From Rothia santali (GTDB lineage Bacteria > Actinomycetota > Actinomycetes > Actinomycetales > Micrococcaceae), in the NCBI RefSeq assembly GCF_024199905.1, contig NZ_JANAFB010000008.1:39141-103140 (forward strand): a DNA stretch of 64,000 nt, written 5' to 3'. Both the position numbers and the translations under genes were made by a program. The stretch's first letter is position 1. Each line of letters opens with the position of its first letter. The notes below the pieces were generated by a model. It searched no databases and was not told where the DNA came from. It saw nothing but the letters and a program-made list of their open reading frames with translations. Positions 9,033 to 16,885 of the stretch are shown piece by piece.

Positions 9033-9790
9033 TCCGGGCGGACGGCGTCGGCTACTCCTACGGCGGGCGGCCCGCCCTGCGGGAGGCGACGCTGGAGACC
9101 TCGCCGGGGAGGGTCCTGGGCCTGATCGGGCCCAACGGCAGCGGCAAGACCACGCTGCTGCGGCTGCTGCACGGCGGGCTGGCCCCGGCGAGCGGGACGG
9201 TGACCGTGGACGGCGCCGACCTCGCCGCGCTGGCCCCGCGCGAGCTGGCCCGCTCCGTGGCCGTGGTGGTCCAGGAGGGCGAGGGCCCGAGCGGGCTGAG
9301 CGTGGCCGAGATGGTGCTGCTGGGGCGCAGCCCGCACCTGGGCGCGCTGCAACGGGAGGGCCGCGAGGACCGGCGGATCGCGGAGGAGTCCCTGCGCCGC
9401 GTCGGGGCCCTGGGCCTGGCCGCGCGGCCCTTCGCGGGGCTGTCCGGGGGCGAGCGGCAGCGGGTCCTGATCGCCCGCGCGCTCGCCCAGCGCACCGAGC
9501 ACCTGCTCCTCGACGAGCCGACCAACCACCTGGACGTCCGGTTCCAGCACGAGGTCCTCGGCCTGGTCCGGGGGCTCGGGGCCACCGTCGTCGTGGTGCT
9601 GCACGACCTGAACCTCGCGGCGCGCTACTGCGACGACGTCGTGCTGCTCGACGCCGGCCGCGTCGTCGCCCGGGGGACCCCCGCCGAGGTGCTCGTGCCC
9701 GAGCGGCTGGAGGGGGTCTACCGGATCGGGGTCCGGCGGGTCGAGCTGGACGGGCAGCTGCACCTGCTGTTCAGCCCGCGCGGGGGCTGA
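9029..9790 (+). CDS. ABC importer ATPase, FecE/BtuD type
   Basis: A 253-residue cytoplasmic ATPase that energises the iron-chelate/heme-type importer. Walker A GPNGSGKTT (about 33-41), the signature LSGGERQRVLIARAL, Walker B LLLDEPTNHLD and the switch histidine in VVLHDLNLAARYCDD are all intact. The GTG start overlaps the stop of the binding-protein gene as GTGA, so the two are translationally coupled. The three genes read permease, binding protein, ATPase in one operon. The ATPase and permease are intact, so the apparent defect in the binding-protein gene is the only lesion in the system. Confidence 0.93.
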   Translation: MIRADGVGYSYGGRPALREATLETSPGRVLGLIGPNGSGKTTLLRLLHGGLAPASGTVTVDGADLAALAPRELARSVAVVVQEGEGPSGLSVAEMVLLGRSPHLGALQREGREDRRIAEESLRRVGALGLAARPFAGLSGGERQRVLIARALAQRTEHLLLDEPTNHLDVRFQHEVLGLVRGLGATVVVVLHDLNLAARYCDDVVLLDAGRVVARGTPAEVLVPERLEGVYRIGVRRVELDGQLHLLFSPRGG

Positions 9791-9866
9791 GCCGCAGGGC
9801 CGGTCGGCGTCCGGCCGCGTACGCCGGGGACCGGCCCGCGCGAGGCCGCTCGCCGGGCCCGCGGGA

Positions 9867-10802
9867 TCAGTCGCCGGAGACCTGGAGCACGATCTTGCCG
9901 ACCGTGCGGCCCTCCTGGCTCTTCTCGAAGGCCTGGGGCAGCCGGTCCAGGGGGAAGACGGAGTCGACCCGCACGGTCAGCCTGCCCCGCTCGACCAGCT
10001 CGCCGAGCTCGGCCAGGTCCTCGGCGTCGGGCACGACCCACATCCAGGCGCCGCCCTGCTTCTCGACCTCGGGGTCCGCGATCGAGGCGTGCGTGCCGCC
10101 CTCGGCGAGCACCTCCAGGGTGACGTCCAGGACGCCGCCCACGAAGTCCGCCACGATGTCCACGCCGTCGGGCGCGAGCTCCCGGACGCGGTCGACCAGG
10201 CCCTCGCCGTACTCGACCGGCTCGGCCCCGAGCTGGCGGAGGTAGTCGTGGTTCTTGGCCGACGCGGTGCCGATCACCCGGGCGCCGGCCGCGACCGCGA
10301 TCTGCACGCCCATGCTGCCCACGCCCCCGGAGGCGCCGTGGATGAGGACCGTCGAGCCCTCCTCGAGGTCCGAGCGGGTCAGGACCTGGTAGGCGGTCAG
10401 GCCCGCGAGCGGCAGCCCGGCGGCCTGCTCCCAGGTCAGGTTGTGGGGCTTGCGGGCCAGCGCGCGCAGCGGGACGCTCACGTACTCGGCGAAGGTGCCG
10501 CCGTGGATCCAGTCCTTGCGGGCGTAGGCGATCACCTCGTCGCCCTCCTCGAAGCCCGGCGAGTCGATGCCCTTCGCCGCGACCGTCCCGGCCACGTCCC
10601 AGCCCGGGATCGCGGGGAACTGGGTCTCGATCATGGGGTCCAGCCCGCCGGACATCGCCTTCCAGTCCACCGGATTGATCCCGGCCGCGTGCACCTTGAC
10701 CAGCACCTCGCCGGGGCCCACCTTGGGGAGGGGCTGCTCGGTCAGGGACAGCTCCGAGGAGTCGCCGAACCGTTCGTACGTCATCGCCTTCATCGTGCTC
10801 AT
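9867..10802 (-). CDS. Zinc-independent NADP-dependent alcohol dehydrogenase / quinone oxidoreductase family protein
   Basis: A 311-residue medium-chain dehydrogenase/reductase of the quinone-oxidoreductase branch. The N-terminal GroES-like domain holds VKVHAAGINPVDWKAM and PGWDVAGTV; the Rossmann domain has the nucleotide motif IHGASGGVGSMGVQIAVAAGARVIGTAS near residue 150. The structural zinc cysteines of classical alcohol dehydrogenases are absent. The start at 10802 (MSTMKAMTYERFG) is chosen; MKAM nine bases downstream is an alternative. The gene stands alone, with an AT-rich AATAAT about 30 bp upstream that may be its -10. Physiological substrate unknown, probably an enone or quinone. Confidence 0.87.
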   Translation of the reverse strand: MSTMKAMTYERFGDSSELSLTEQPLPKVGPGEVLVKVHAAGINPVDWKAMSGGLDPMIETQFPAIPGWDVAGTVAAKGIDSPGFEEGDEVIAYARKDWIHGGTFAEYVSVPLRALARKPHNLTWEQAAGLPLAGLTAYQVLTRSDLEEGSTVLIHGASGGVGSMGVQIAVAAGARVIGTASAKNHDYLRQLGAEPVEYGEGLVDRVRELAPDGVDIVADFVGGVLDVTLEVLAEGGTHASIADPEVEKQGGAWMWVVPDAEDLAELGELVERGRLTVRVDSVFPLDRLPQAFEKSQEGRTVGKIVLQVSGD

Positions 10803-10970
10803 GTCCGGCACAAGTCCCTGTCCGGGCGGATTATTCCGGCGGAGGCTTCGCCGACGGCGAGCACCGCGGTCCGCCCGGGGCGCCGGCGTCGGTCCGCATC
10901 GGCTCGTCGTCCCGGCTGTCTCGTCGCCCGGCCCGCCTCGTCGCCCGGCCCGCCTCACGGCCCGGCCGCG
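10803..10970. other. Intergenic stretch, no gene seen
   Basis: Between the mutarotase stop and the dehydrogenase start. It contains a short tandem duplication of CTCGTCGCCCGGCCCGC around 10920-10955 and the putative promoter of the leftward dehydrogenase gene. No coding frame with family features was seen. Confidence 0.4.
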
Positions 10971-12032
10971 TCACCACCCGGTCTCGGCGATCGTCCACCA
11001 GGCCGCGTGCCGCTCCCCCGGTTCCAGCACCGTGAGGTCCCGCCCCGAGCGAAAGGCGTCCGCGGGCGCCGTCATGGGCTCGACGGCGACGGCGCGGCGG
11101 CCGTCCTCGGGATGTGGCTTGTCGTCCGTGTACACCTGGACCCATCGGATCCCGGGGCCGCAGCGCAGCACGACGCCGCGCGCCTCCTCACCGTGGGTCA
11201 GCGCGCAGGAGAAGCCGCCGTCGGCGTCGCGCTCGATCTCCCCGAGGGCGATGTCGTAGGCCGTATCGCCGAGGACGCGGCCGCCGCGGAAGTCGAAGAC
11301 CCCGCCGTCGACCCGGTGCTCCGCGACCGGCAGCAGGCGGTCGGGGTCGGCCTCGAGGTAGGCCGCGGCGGGCACCGAGAGCCTCCAGCCGGGGATGCTG
11401 CCGGGGGCGTCGCCGTCGGATCCGTCCGCCACGAGGTAGGGGTGGCCGGCCACGGCGTAGGGGGCGTCGTCGCCGCCGGTGTTCTCCGCCGTGACCTCCC
11501 AGCGCAGGCCCGCGGCCGAGACGGCGTAGCGGGCCGTGAGCCGCAGGGAGAAGGGGTACCCCGGCTGGGGCACGAGGTCCAGGGAGAACTCGGCGACCGC
11601 GGACTCGGCATCGGCATCAGCCCCAGGCTCGGCCTCGGCACCCGGCCCGGCGTCGTCGCCCTCCGTCCCGGTCTCCGGCCCATCCCCCGCCCCGTCCGCC
11701 ACGCTCCACCGCTGCCAGAGCGCGAGCCCGTGCGAGGCGTTGCCCCGGCCCGGCTCGGTGAGCGGCAGCTGGTGGGTCTGGCCGCCGAAGGAGTAGCGGC
11801 CGTCCCGGATCCGGTTGGGCCACGGGGCCAGGATCGCCCCGTTGCAGCCGGTGCGCAGGTGGCCGGGCGGCGTCGTGCGCACCAGGTGCCCGTGCGGGCC
11901 GGTGAGCGAGACCAGGCTCGCCCCCACCTCCGCGATCACGGCGGTGTAGCCGCCGGCGCTGATCTCGTGCCGCGTCCCCTGGGGGTCGGGAACGCCGGGC
12001 TCGGTGCGGTCGGATGTGGCGTGGGTCTCCAT
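10971..12032 (-). CDS. galM: Aldose 1-epimerase (mutarotase) family protein
   Basis: A 353-residue cytoplasmic enzyme of the galactose mutarotase superfamily, expected to interconvert alpha and beta anomers of a hexose such as glucose or galactose. The fold signatures are present: APWPNRIRDGRY, the histidine motif SHGLALWQRW, AGHPYLV, and the carboxylate motif VAVEPMTAPADAF with the catalytic glutamate. A 30-residue Gly/Asp/Glu-rich insert (encoded near 11590-11700) breaks the domain. Its ATG shares one base with the stop of the small membrane protein gene (TGATG), so it is the last gene of the symporter operon. That context suggests it conditions sugar taken up by the symporter. The symbol is by family; exact sugar unknown. 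Confidence 0.85.
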   Translation of the reverse strand: METHATSDRTEPGVPDPQGTRHEISAGGYTAVIAEVGASLVSLTGPHGHLVRTTPPGHLRTGCNGAILAPWPNRIRDGRYSFGGQTHQLPLTEPGRGNASHGLALWQRWSVADGAGDGPETGTEGDDAGPGAEAEPGADADAESAVAEFSLDLVPQPGYPFSLRLTARYAVSAAGLRWEVTAENTGGDDAPYAVAGHPYLVADGSDGDAPGSIPGWRLSVPAAAYLEADPDRLLPVAEHRVDGGVFDFRGGRVLGDTAYDIALGEIERDADGGFSCALTHGEEARGVVLRCGPGIRWVQVYTDDKPHPEDGRRAVAVEPMTAPADAFRSGRDLTVLEPGERHAAWWTIAETGW

Positions 12033-12376
12033 CAGTCGAGCTTACCCTCTCCCTCCGCCTTCTTGATCTCCTCCGCCTCGGCGCTGGCCACGATGTCCTC
12101 CGCTGGCACCGGCGCGAGCCGGTCCCACAGGAAGAACAGCCCCGCGGCGACGATCATGCTGGCCCCCGCCCACAGGTTGATGTGGATCCCGCCGGTGGGG
12201 GCGGTGTCCGCGGCCGGGTCGAGGACGCCCATCAGCGTCACGACCACCCCGTAGACGAGGAACAGGCCCCCGATGATGCGGCGCAGGTCCGTGCGGCGGG
12301 TGTGGCGGACCAGCTCGTCCTTCTGCTCCTGGCTGAGGCTGATGCGGCCCGGGGTCTCCGGTGAGTTCTCGCTCAT
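12032..12376 (-). CDS. Small two-helix membrane protein of the symporter operon
   Basis: A 114-residue protein. A charged cytoplasmic N-terminus (SLSQEQKDELVRHTRRTDLRR) is followed by two hydrophobic segments, about 34-52 (IIGGLFLVYGVVVTLMGVL) and 66-86, then a Glu/Lys-rich tail. I do not recognise a named family. It lies between the symporter (34 bp upstream) and the mutarotase, with which its stop overlaps. Small membrane companions of SSS carriers are often accessory subunits or stabilisers, so a role alongside the symporter is a reasonable inference. Confidence 0.8.
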   Translation of the reverse strand: MSENSPETPGRISLSQEQKDELVRHTRRTDLRRIIGGLFLVYGVVVTLMGVLDPAADTAPTGGIHINLWAGASMIVAAGLFFLWDRLAPVPAEDIVASAEAEEIKKAEGEGKLD

Positions 12377-12409
12377 GGCGTCTCTCCTGGTGGTGGTGGT
12401 TCGGCGGGG

Positions 12410-14083
12410 TCAGAGGAAGGGCAGGTACAGCACCACGCAGAGCGCGAGCGCCACGGTGCCCAGCAGGGCGGGCGAGCGGTACCAGGCGGCGTCGCCCGCG
12501 ACGACGTCGCCCTTCACGTCGATGGTCCCGACCCCGTAGACCAGCCCCTTCAGCTCCGCGAGCGGCTTGGGCTTGGTGAACAGCGTGACGGCCACCGAGA
12601 CGACCATGACGGCGAGGAAGGAGTAGATCGCCCCGTACATCGTCTCGGCGGTGGCGGAGCCGAACAGCGACTCGTCCCGCAGGTAGGCGATCCACACGAC
12701 GGTCGGCGCGATGATCCCGGCGATGTACCCCCACAGCCCGGCGGCCGGCGTCATCCGCTTCCACAGCAGGCCAAGGATGAAGACGCCGAAGAGCGGCGCG
12801 TTGAAGAAGGAGAACAGCGTCTGCATGTAGGTCATGATGTTGCCGAACTGCGAGGCGAGGAACGCGGCCCCGATGCCCACGACGACGCCGATCGCCGTCA
12901 CCCAGCGCCCGGTCCGCAGGTAGTGCGCGTCCGGCATGTTCGGCTTGATGTACTCCTGCCAGATGTCGTAGGTGAACACCGTGTTGAAGCTGGAGACATT
13001 GGCCGCCATGCCCGCCATGAACGAGGCCATCAGGCCGGTGACCGCGACGCCGAGCACCCCGGAGGGCAGGTACATCTGGATCAGCTTGGGGATCGCGTCG
13101 TTGTAGGTCAGCGTCCCGTCCGCGAACTGGTTGCCCACGGTCGCCGCGGCGATCAGGCCGGGCACCACCACGATGAACGGGATGAACAGCTTGGGGAACG
13201 CGCCGATCAGCGGGGTGCGCCGCGCGGCGGACATGTTCTTGGCCGAGAAGGCCCGCTGGACCTCGGTGAAGTTGGTGGTCCAGTAGCCGAAGGAGAGCAC
13301 GAACCCCAGCCCGAGCACGATCGCCAGCCAGTTGGCCCCGATGGGGTTGGTGACGTCCCCGATCCCGGTCCCCTGCCACGTCGACAGCTGCAGCCGGCTG
13401 ACGCCCTCGGTGTTCAGCAGCGCCTCCTTCAGCCCGCCCCAGCCGCCGACCCGGTGGAGCCCGACGACGGTCAGCGGCACCAGCCCCGCGACGATCACGA
13501 AGAACTGCATGACCTCGTTGTAGATCGCCGAGGAGAGCCCGCCGATGGTGATGTAGAGCAGGACGAAGCCGGCGGAGACGATGATCGCGATCCACTCCGG
13601 CCAGCCGAGCATCGCCTCGATCACGATCGACATCGCGTAGAGGTTGATGCCCGCGATCAGCACGTTGGAGACCGCGAAGGCGATCGAGTTGACCACGTGC
13701 GCGGGCTTGCCGAAGCGCTTGAGCATGAACTGCGGGACCGAGCGGACCTTGGAGCCGTAGTAGAACGGCATCATGACCAGGCCGAGGAAGACCATGGCCG
13801 GCACCGCGCCGACGATGTAGTAGTGCAGCGTCGACATCCCGATCTGGGCCCCGTTGGCGGCCATGCCGAGGATCTCGGTGGCGCCCAGGTTGGCGGAGAC
13901 GAAGGCCAGGCCGGTGATCCAGGCGGGCATCGACCGGCCGGAGAGGAAGAAGTCCATGCTGGTCTTCACCCGGCGCTTGGCCATGATGCCGATCCCCAGC
14001 ACGGTCGCGAAGTAGATGATGAGCAGCAGGTAGTCGACCCAGGTGAGGGAGAGCCTGATGCTGCTGGCGTCCGCAAGCGTCAT
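12410..14083 (-). CDS. Sodium:solute symporter (SSS family), probable sugar carrier
   Basis: A 557-residue carrier with about 14 helices, resembling vSGLT-type sodium/sugar symporters. Recognisable stretches include VDYLLLIIYFATVLGIGIMAKRR, the FLSGRSMPAWITGLAFVSANLGATEILG segment around helices 2-3, and the GGLSSAIYNEVMQFF region of helix 5 and its loop. Adjacency to a mutarotase makes a sugar the likely cargo. AGGAGG lies 6-7 bases before the ATG. The start codon sits in the loop of a small hairpin (14073-14090), and sequence words shared with the DeoR/gal promoter region lie upstream, so expression may depend on galactose-type sugars; this is inference. Confidence 0.88.
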   Translation of the reverse strand: MTLADASSIRLSLTWVDYLLLIIYFATVLGIGIMAKRRVKTSMDFFLSGRSMPAWITGLAFVSANLGATEILGMAANGAQIGMSTLHYYIVGAVPAMVFLGLVMMPFYYGSKVRSVPQFMLKRFGKPAHVVNSIAFAVSNVLIAGINLYAMSIVIEAMLGWPEWIAIIVSAGFVLLYITIGGLSSAIYNEVMQFFVIVAGLVPLTVVGLHRVGGWGGLKEALLNTEGVSRLQLSTWQGTGIGDVTNPIGANWLAIVLGLGFVLSFGYWTTNFTEVQRAFSAKNMSAARRTPLIGAFPKLFIPFIVVVPGLIAAATVGNQFADGTLTYNDAIPKLIQMYLPSGVLGVAVTGLMASFMAGMAANVSSFNTVFTYDIWQEYIKPNMPDAHYLRTGRWVTAIGVVVGIGAAFLASQFGNIMTYMQTLFSFFNAPLFGVFILGLLWKRMTPAAGLWGYIAGIIAPTVVWIAYLRDESLFGSATAETMYGAIYSFLAVMVVSVAVTLFTKPKPLAELKGLVYGVGTIDVKGDVVAGDAAWYRSPALLGTVALALCVVLYLPFL

Positions 14084-14090
14084 CGCTTGC
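14073..14090 (-). promoter_or_regulatory. Hairpin with the symporter start codon in its loop
   Basis: On the coding strand the arms GCAAGCG and CGCTTGC are perfectly complementary over 7 bp and enclose the four bases ATGA, which are the start codon and the next base. The ribosome-binding AGGAGG abuts the hairpin. Such a structure could modulate initiation or could be chance. Confidence 0.4.
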
Positions 14091-14113
14091 CTCCTGACAG
14101 ACGGACATCGGCG

Positions 14114-14124
14114 CGTTTTTGTGC
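14114..14124 (+). promoter_or_regulatory. Candidate DeoR-type operator half-site upstream of the symporter operon
   Basis: CGTTTTTGTGC here is identical over 11 bases to 36348-36358, which lies just before the -10 box of the divergent DeoR regulator gene. A second shared word, TTTGTTTGA, occurs at 14246-14254 and at 36170-36178. In a genome this GC-rich such T-rich matches are unlikely to be background. The shared regulator is an inference. Confidence 0.45.
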
Positions 14125-14315
14125 GTCAATGTTTGCGATTGATCATTTCGCGAGTCAGTCTACTCCCGGATGTGAGCCAGTCAACACCATGTGGTGTCCG
14201 ATCTGCGGTGCGGCCGCCCCGACCCATCATGGCACTATGTTTTCTTTTGTTTGAGAGCACACGGGCCGGTTCGCGGCGGGGCCCCGGCCCTTGGTGCATC
14301 GAGCTCCACCGCGCC

Positions 14316-14384
14316 GAACGCACCGGACCCCGCCGCGTGAACGCACCGGGCCCCGCCGCCTGAACGCACGGGACCCCGCCGCCC
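14316..14384. repeat. Three tandem 23-bp repeats
   Basis: Units start at 14316, 14339 and 14362, each beginning GAACGCAC and running through a CCCCGCCGC core, with one or two differences between copies. The third copy supplies the left arm of the terminator hairpin at 14371-14403. Bases 14125-14315 show only the promoter elements of the symporter operon. Confidence 0.6.
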
Positions 14385-14403
14385 GCGAGGGGCGACGGGG
14401 TCC
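14371..14403 (-). terminator. Terminator hairpin after the ascorbate-type PTS operon
   Basis: GGACCCCG (14371-14378) pairs with CGGGGTCC (14396-14403), extended inward by GCC/GGC pairs around a short loop. It lies 30 bp past the IIC stop at 14434. No T-run follows, as is usual in high-GC actinobacteria. Confidence 0.6.
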
Positions 14404-14433
14404 GTCGGTCGGCCGCGAACGGCGCGGAGGAGC

Positions 14434-15843
14434 CTAGGCCGTGGCCTCCGACTCCTCCCGCTCGGCCTCGGCCCGGCGCTCGAGGCGCTTGGCCCGCCGC
14501 CCGGCGAGCAGGCTCGCCCCGAACAGCGCGAGCGTCGCCGCCACGATGCCGGCCACGATCAGCCCCTGCCCGCCGCCGAGGCCCAGCCAGCCGAGGTACA
14601 GCCCGACGACGCCGTAGTCGGAGTCACCGAAGGTCGAGTTGGCCGTCCCGATCTCGCCCAGCACGGGCAGGAGCAGCAGCGGGACGATCGTGATCAGCAG
14701 GCCGTTGGCGAAGGAGCCGAGGACCGCGCCGCGCCGACCGCCCACCGCGTTGCCGATGACGCCCGAGGCGCCGCCGGTCATGAAGTGCGCGACGATGCCC
14801 GGGATGATCACCGCGGTCCCCGCCGCGCCCATCACGGCCATCCCGAGGATGCCCGCCACGAGCGAGGAGAAGAACCCGACCATCACGGCGTTGGGCGCGA
14901 AGGTGAAGGTGATCGGCACATCCAGCGCCGGCTTGGCGTTGGGCACCAGCTTCTCCGAGATGCCCTTGAAGGCGGGCACGATCTCGGCGAGGATCACGCG
15001 CACCCCGGCCAGGATGATGAAGACGCCGGCGGCGAACTGCCCCGCGGACATCACGGCCCACAGCAGGTAGTTCTGCCCGTCGGAGATCTCCGCCTGGACG
15101 TAGGCCGGCCCCGCGACGAGCGCCACGATCACGAAGATCAGGCCCATCGAGAGCGCGACGACGACCGTGGAGTCCCGCACGAAGCCCAGCGACTTCGGCA
15201 CCTTGAGCTTCTCGGTCGACTTCTCGGGATCGCCCCCGGTCACGCTGGCCACGAGCCCGGACAGCGCGATGCCGAAGCCGCCGGTGTGCCCCAGCGCCAC
15301 GGTGTCGTTGCCGGTCACCCGCCGCATGAACGGCTGGACCACGGCCGGGGAGACCGTGGTGATCACGGCCTCCGCGATCGAGCCCCACAGCACGGCCTGC
15401 CACGGCTCGAACCCGGCGACCATGAGGATCACCGCGATCATCGCCGACTGGTACAGCGCCACGTGGCCCGAGAGGTAGATGTACTTGAACCGCGTGAGCC
15501 GGGCGAAGACCACGTTGATGATCATGCCGAAGAAGAAGATCAGCGCGGCCACGGTCCCGTACTCCTGGAGCACGGGCCCCACGATGGCCTCGTTGTTGGG
15601 CACCACGCCCTGGACCCCGAAGACCTCGGAGAACATGGTGCCGAACGGATCCAGGGCGCCCACCACGACGGCGGCGCCCGCGGAGAGCACGAGGAAGCCC
15701 ACGAAGGTCTTGACGGTGCCCTTCATGACGTCGGCCCCGCCCTTCTTCTGCAGGAGCAGGCCGACCAGCGCGATCAGCGCCACCAGGATGGCGGGCTGCG
15801 AGAAGACCTGGACCAGGATCTCGAGGAAGCTGTTCATTGTCAC
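14434..15843 (-). CDS. ulaA: PTS IIC component, ascorbate (UlaA/SgaT) family
   Basis: A 469-residue membrane transporter of the L-ascorbate PTS family. VGLLLQKKGGADVMKGTVKTFVGFLVLSAGA at the N-terminus, QEYGTVAALIFFFGMIINVVFARLTRFKYIYLSGH and GHTGGFGIALSGLVAS are typical of UlaA. It moves and phosphorylates its sugar using phosphate passed from IIA (16281-16727) through IIB (15869-16159). The ORF is full length with a basic/acidic tail. It is the last gene of the operon and is followed by a terminator. No lactonase, decarboxylase or epimerase of the ascorbate pathway is adjacent, so the substrate could be ascorbate or another sugar acid or pentitol. Confidence 0.9.
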   Translation of the reverse strand: MTMNSFLEILVQVFSQPAILVALIALVGLLLQKKGGADVMKGTVKTFVGFLVLSAGAAVVVGALDPFGTMFSEVFGVQGVVPNNEAIVGPVLQEYGTVAALIFFFGMIINVVFARLTRFKYIYLSGHVALYQSAMIAVILMVAGFEPWQAVLWGSIAEAVITTVSPAVVQPFMRRVTGNDTVALGHTGGFGIALSGLVASVTGGDPEKSTEKLKVPKSLGFVRDSTVVVALSMGLIFVIVALVAGPAYVQAEISDGQNYLLWAVMSAGQFAAGVFIILAGVRVILAEIVPAFKGISEKLVPNAKPALDVPITFTFAPNAVMVGFFSSLVAGILGMAVMGAAGTAVIIPGIVAHFMTGGASGVIGNAVGGRRGAVLGSFANGLLITIVPLLLLPVLGEIGTANSTFGDSDYGVVGLYLGWLGLGGGQGLIVAGIVAATLALFGASLLAGRRAKRLERRAEAEREESEATA

Positions 15844-15868
15844 GTGTCCTTTGCCCTAGCGCACGCCG

Positions 15869-16159
15869 CTAGTCGGTGGTGGCGATCCCGTGGCGCTGGC
15901 ACGCCTCGCGCACCTTACCCACGAGCTCGTCCTGGTCGATGATGGAGTTCAGCACGACGACGTCGTCGAACTGGGAGACCGAGTTCTCGAGGTCCCGGCC
16001 GACGAAGAAGACGTCGGCGGACTCGGGGCCGGCCGAGCCGAGGTCCGCGTGGTCGACCTCGACGCCGTCGGCGCCGACCGTCTTCAACGCGGTCTCGATG
16101 TTCATGTGGACCATGAAGGAGCTGCCGAGGCCGGAACTGCACATCGCCATGAATTTCAT
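15869..16159 (-). CDS. ulaB: PTS IIB component, ascorbate-type
   Basis: A 96-residue cytoplasmic phosphocarrier of the lactose/ascorbate IIB fold. The phosphorylated cysteine is C7 in MKFMAMCSSGLGSSFMV, followed by the expected small-residue phosphate-binding loop. It sits 25 bp upstream of the IIC gene on the same strand and accepts phosphate from IIA. Length and motif match the family well. Confidence 0.92.
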   Translation of the reverse strand: MKFMAMCSSGLGSSFMVHMNIETALKTVGADGVEVDHADLGSAGPESADVFFVGRDLENSVSQFDDVVVLNSIIDQDELVGKVREACQRHGIATTD

Positions 16160-16173
16160 GAGGGTTCTCCTGA

Positions 16174-16209
16174 TCTGTTGGGGGTCGGTGGTCTGTTGGG
16201 GGTCGGTGG
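16174..16209. repeat. 18-bp tandem duplication in the IIA-IIB spacer
   Basis: TCTGTTGGGGGTCGGTGG is repeated exactly at 16174-16191 and 16192-16209, between the IIB start and the IIA stop. Probably a recent slippage duplication in non-coding sequence. Confidence 0.6.
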
Positions 16210-16280
16210 GACGCGCCCGGCGGTTGCCGGTGGGACGCGTCGGGGGTGTCGGCGGGGGTTGAGCGGCGAGTCGGCGGCCG

Positions 16281-16727
16281 TCAGCCGGCGGGCCGGAGGA
16301 GGCGGGCGACGTCGTCGTGGGCGCGCGCCGCGAGCAGCGCCGAGCGGGCCTCGGGGTCCATCAGCAGGCGGGCCAGCTCGGCCATGGTCTGCTGGTGGTC
16401 GTCGGTCCCGGTCGCGGCGAGGACGAACACCGCCCTGACGGGGTGCTCGGGGTCGTCCGCGAGGTCCAGGGGCCGCTCCGGGATCAGCAGGGACAGCGCG
16501 GTCCGCTCGACGCCCTCCTCCGGGCGGGCGTGGGCCAGCGTGATGCCGAAGCCCAGGTCCATGTAGGTCCCGCCCGGGGCGGCGATGGTCTCGAGGATCT
16601 TCTCCACGTACCGCGGTTCGACCGAGCCGTCCGCGACGAGCGGCCGCGCGGCCTCGCGGACGGCGGCCCGCCAGTCCCGCGGTGCGGCGAAGAGGACGCG
16701 GTCCTCGGTGAGGTGGTGTTCGAGCAC
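16281..16727 (-). CDS. ulaC: PTS IIA component, mannitol/fructose-ascorbate (EIIA type 2) fold
   Basis: A 148-residue PTS EIIA. The phosphorylated histidine is H66 in GFGITLAHARPEEGV; VRAVFVLAATGTDDHQQTMAELARLL is the usual second-half signature. The GTG start at 16727 is supported by AAGGAG about 9 bases upstream. The gene follows the GntR regulator with a 158-bp spacer that contains GGGATCGG- and GGGACGGCGGG-like repeats but no gene. Together with IIB and IIC it forms a complete sugar-specific PTS; the general proteins EI and HPr are not in the window. Confidence 0.9.
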   Translation of the reverse strand: MLEHHLTEDRVLFAAPRDWRAAVREAARPLVADGSVEPRYVEKILETIAAPGGTYMDLGFGITLAHARPEEGVERTALSLLIPERPLDLADDPEHPVRAVFVLAATGTDDHQQTMAELARLLMDPEARSALLAARAHDDVARLLRPAG

Positions 16728-16885
16728 TCTGGTGACTCCTTCGGTGGCGGGGCGGGGTCGGTGGGACCTCGGGATCGGGGTGCGGATCGGTGGGACAGCG
16801 GATCGGGGTCGTCGGCGGGACGGCGGGTCTGCGCGTCGGGGCCGTCCGCGGGACGGCGGGCCGTCGGCGGGCGGGTCCCCGCGGC

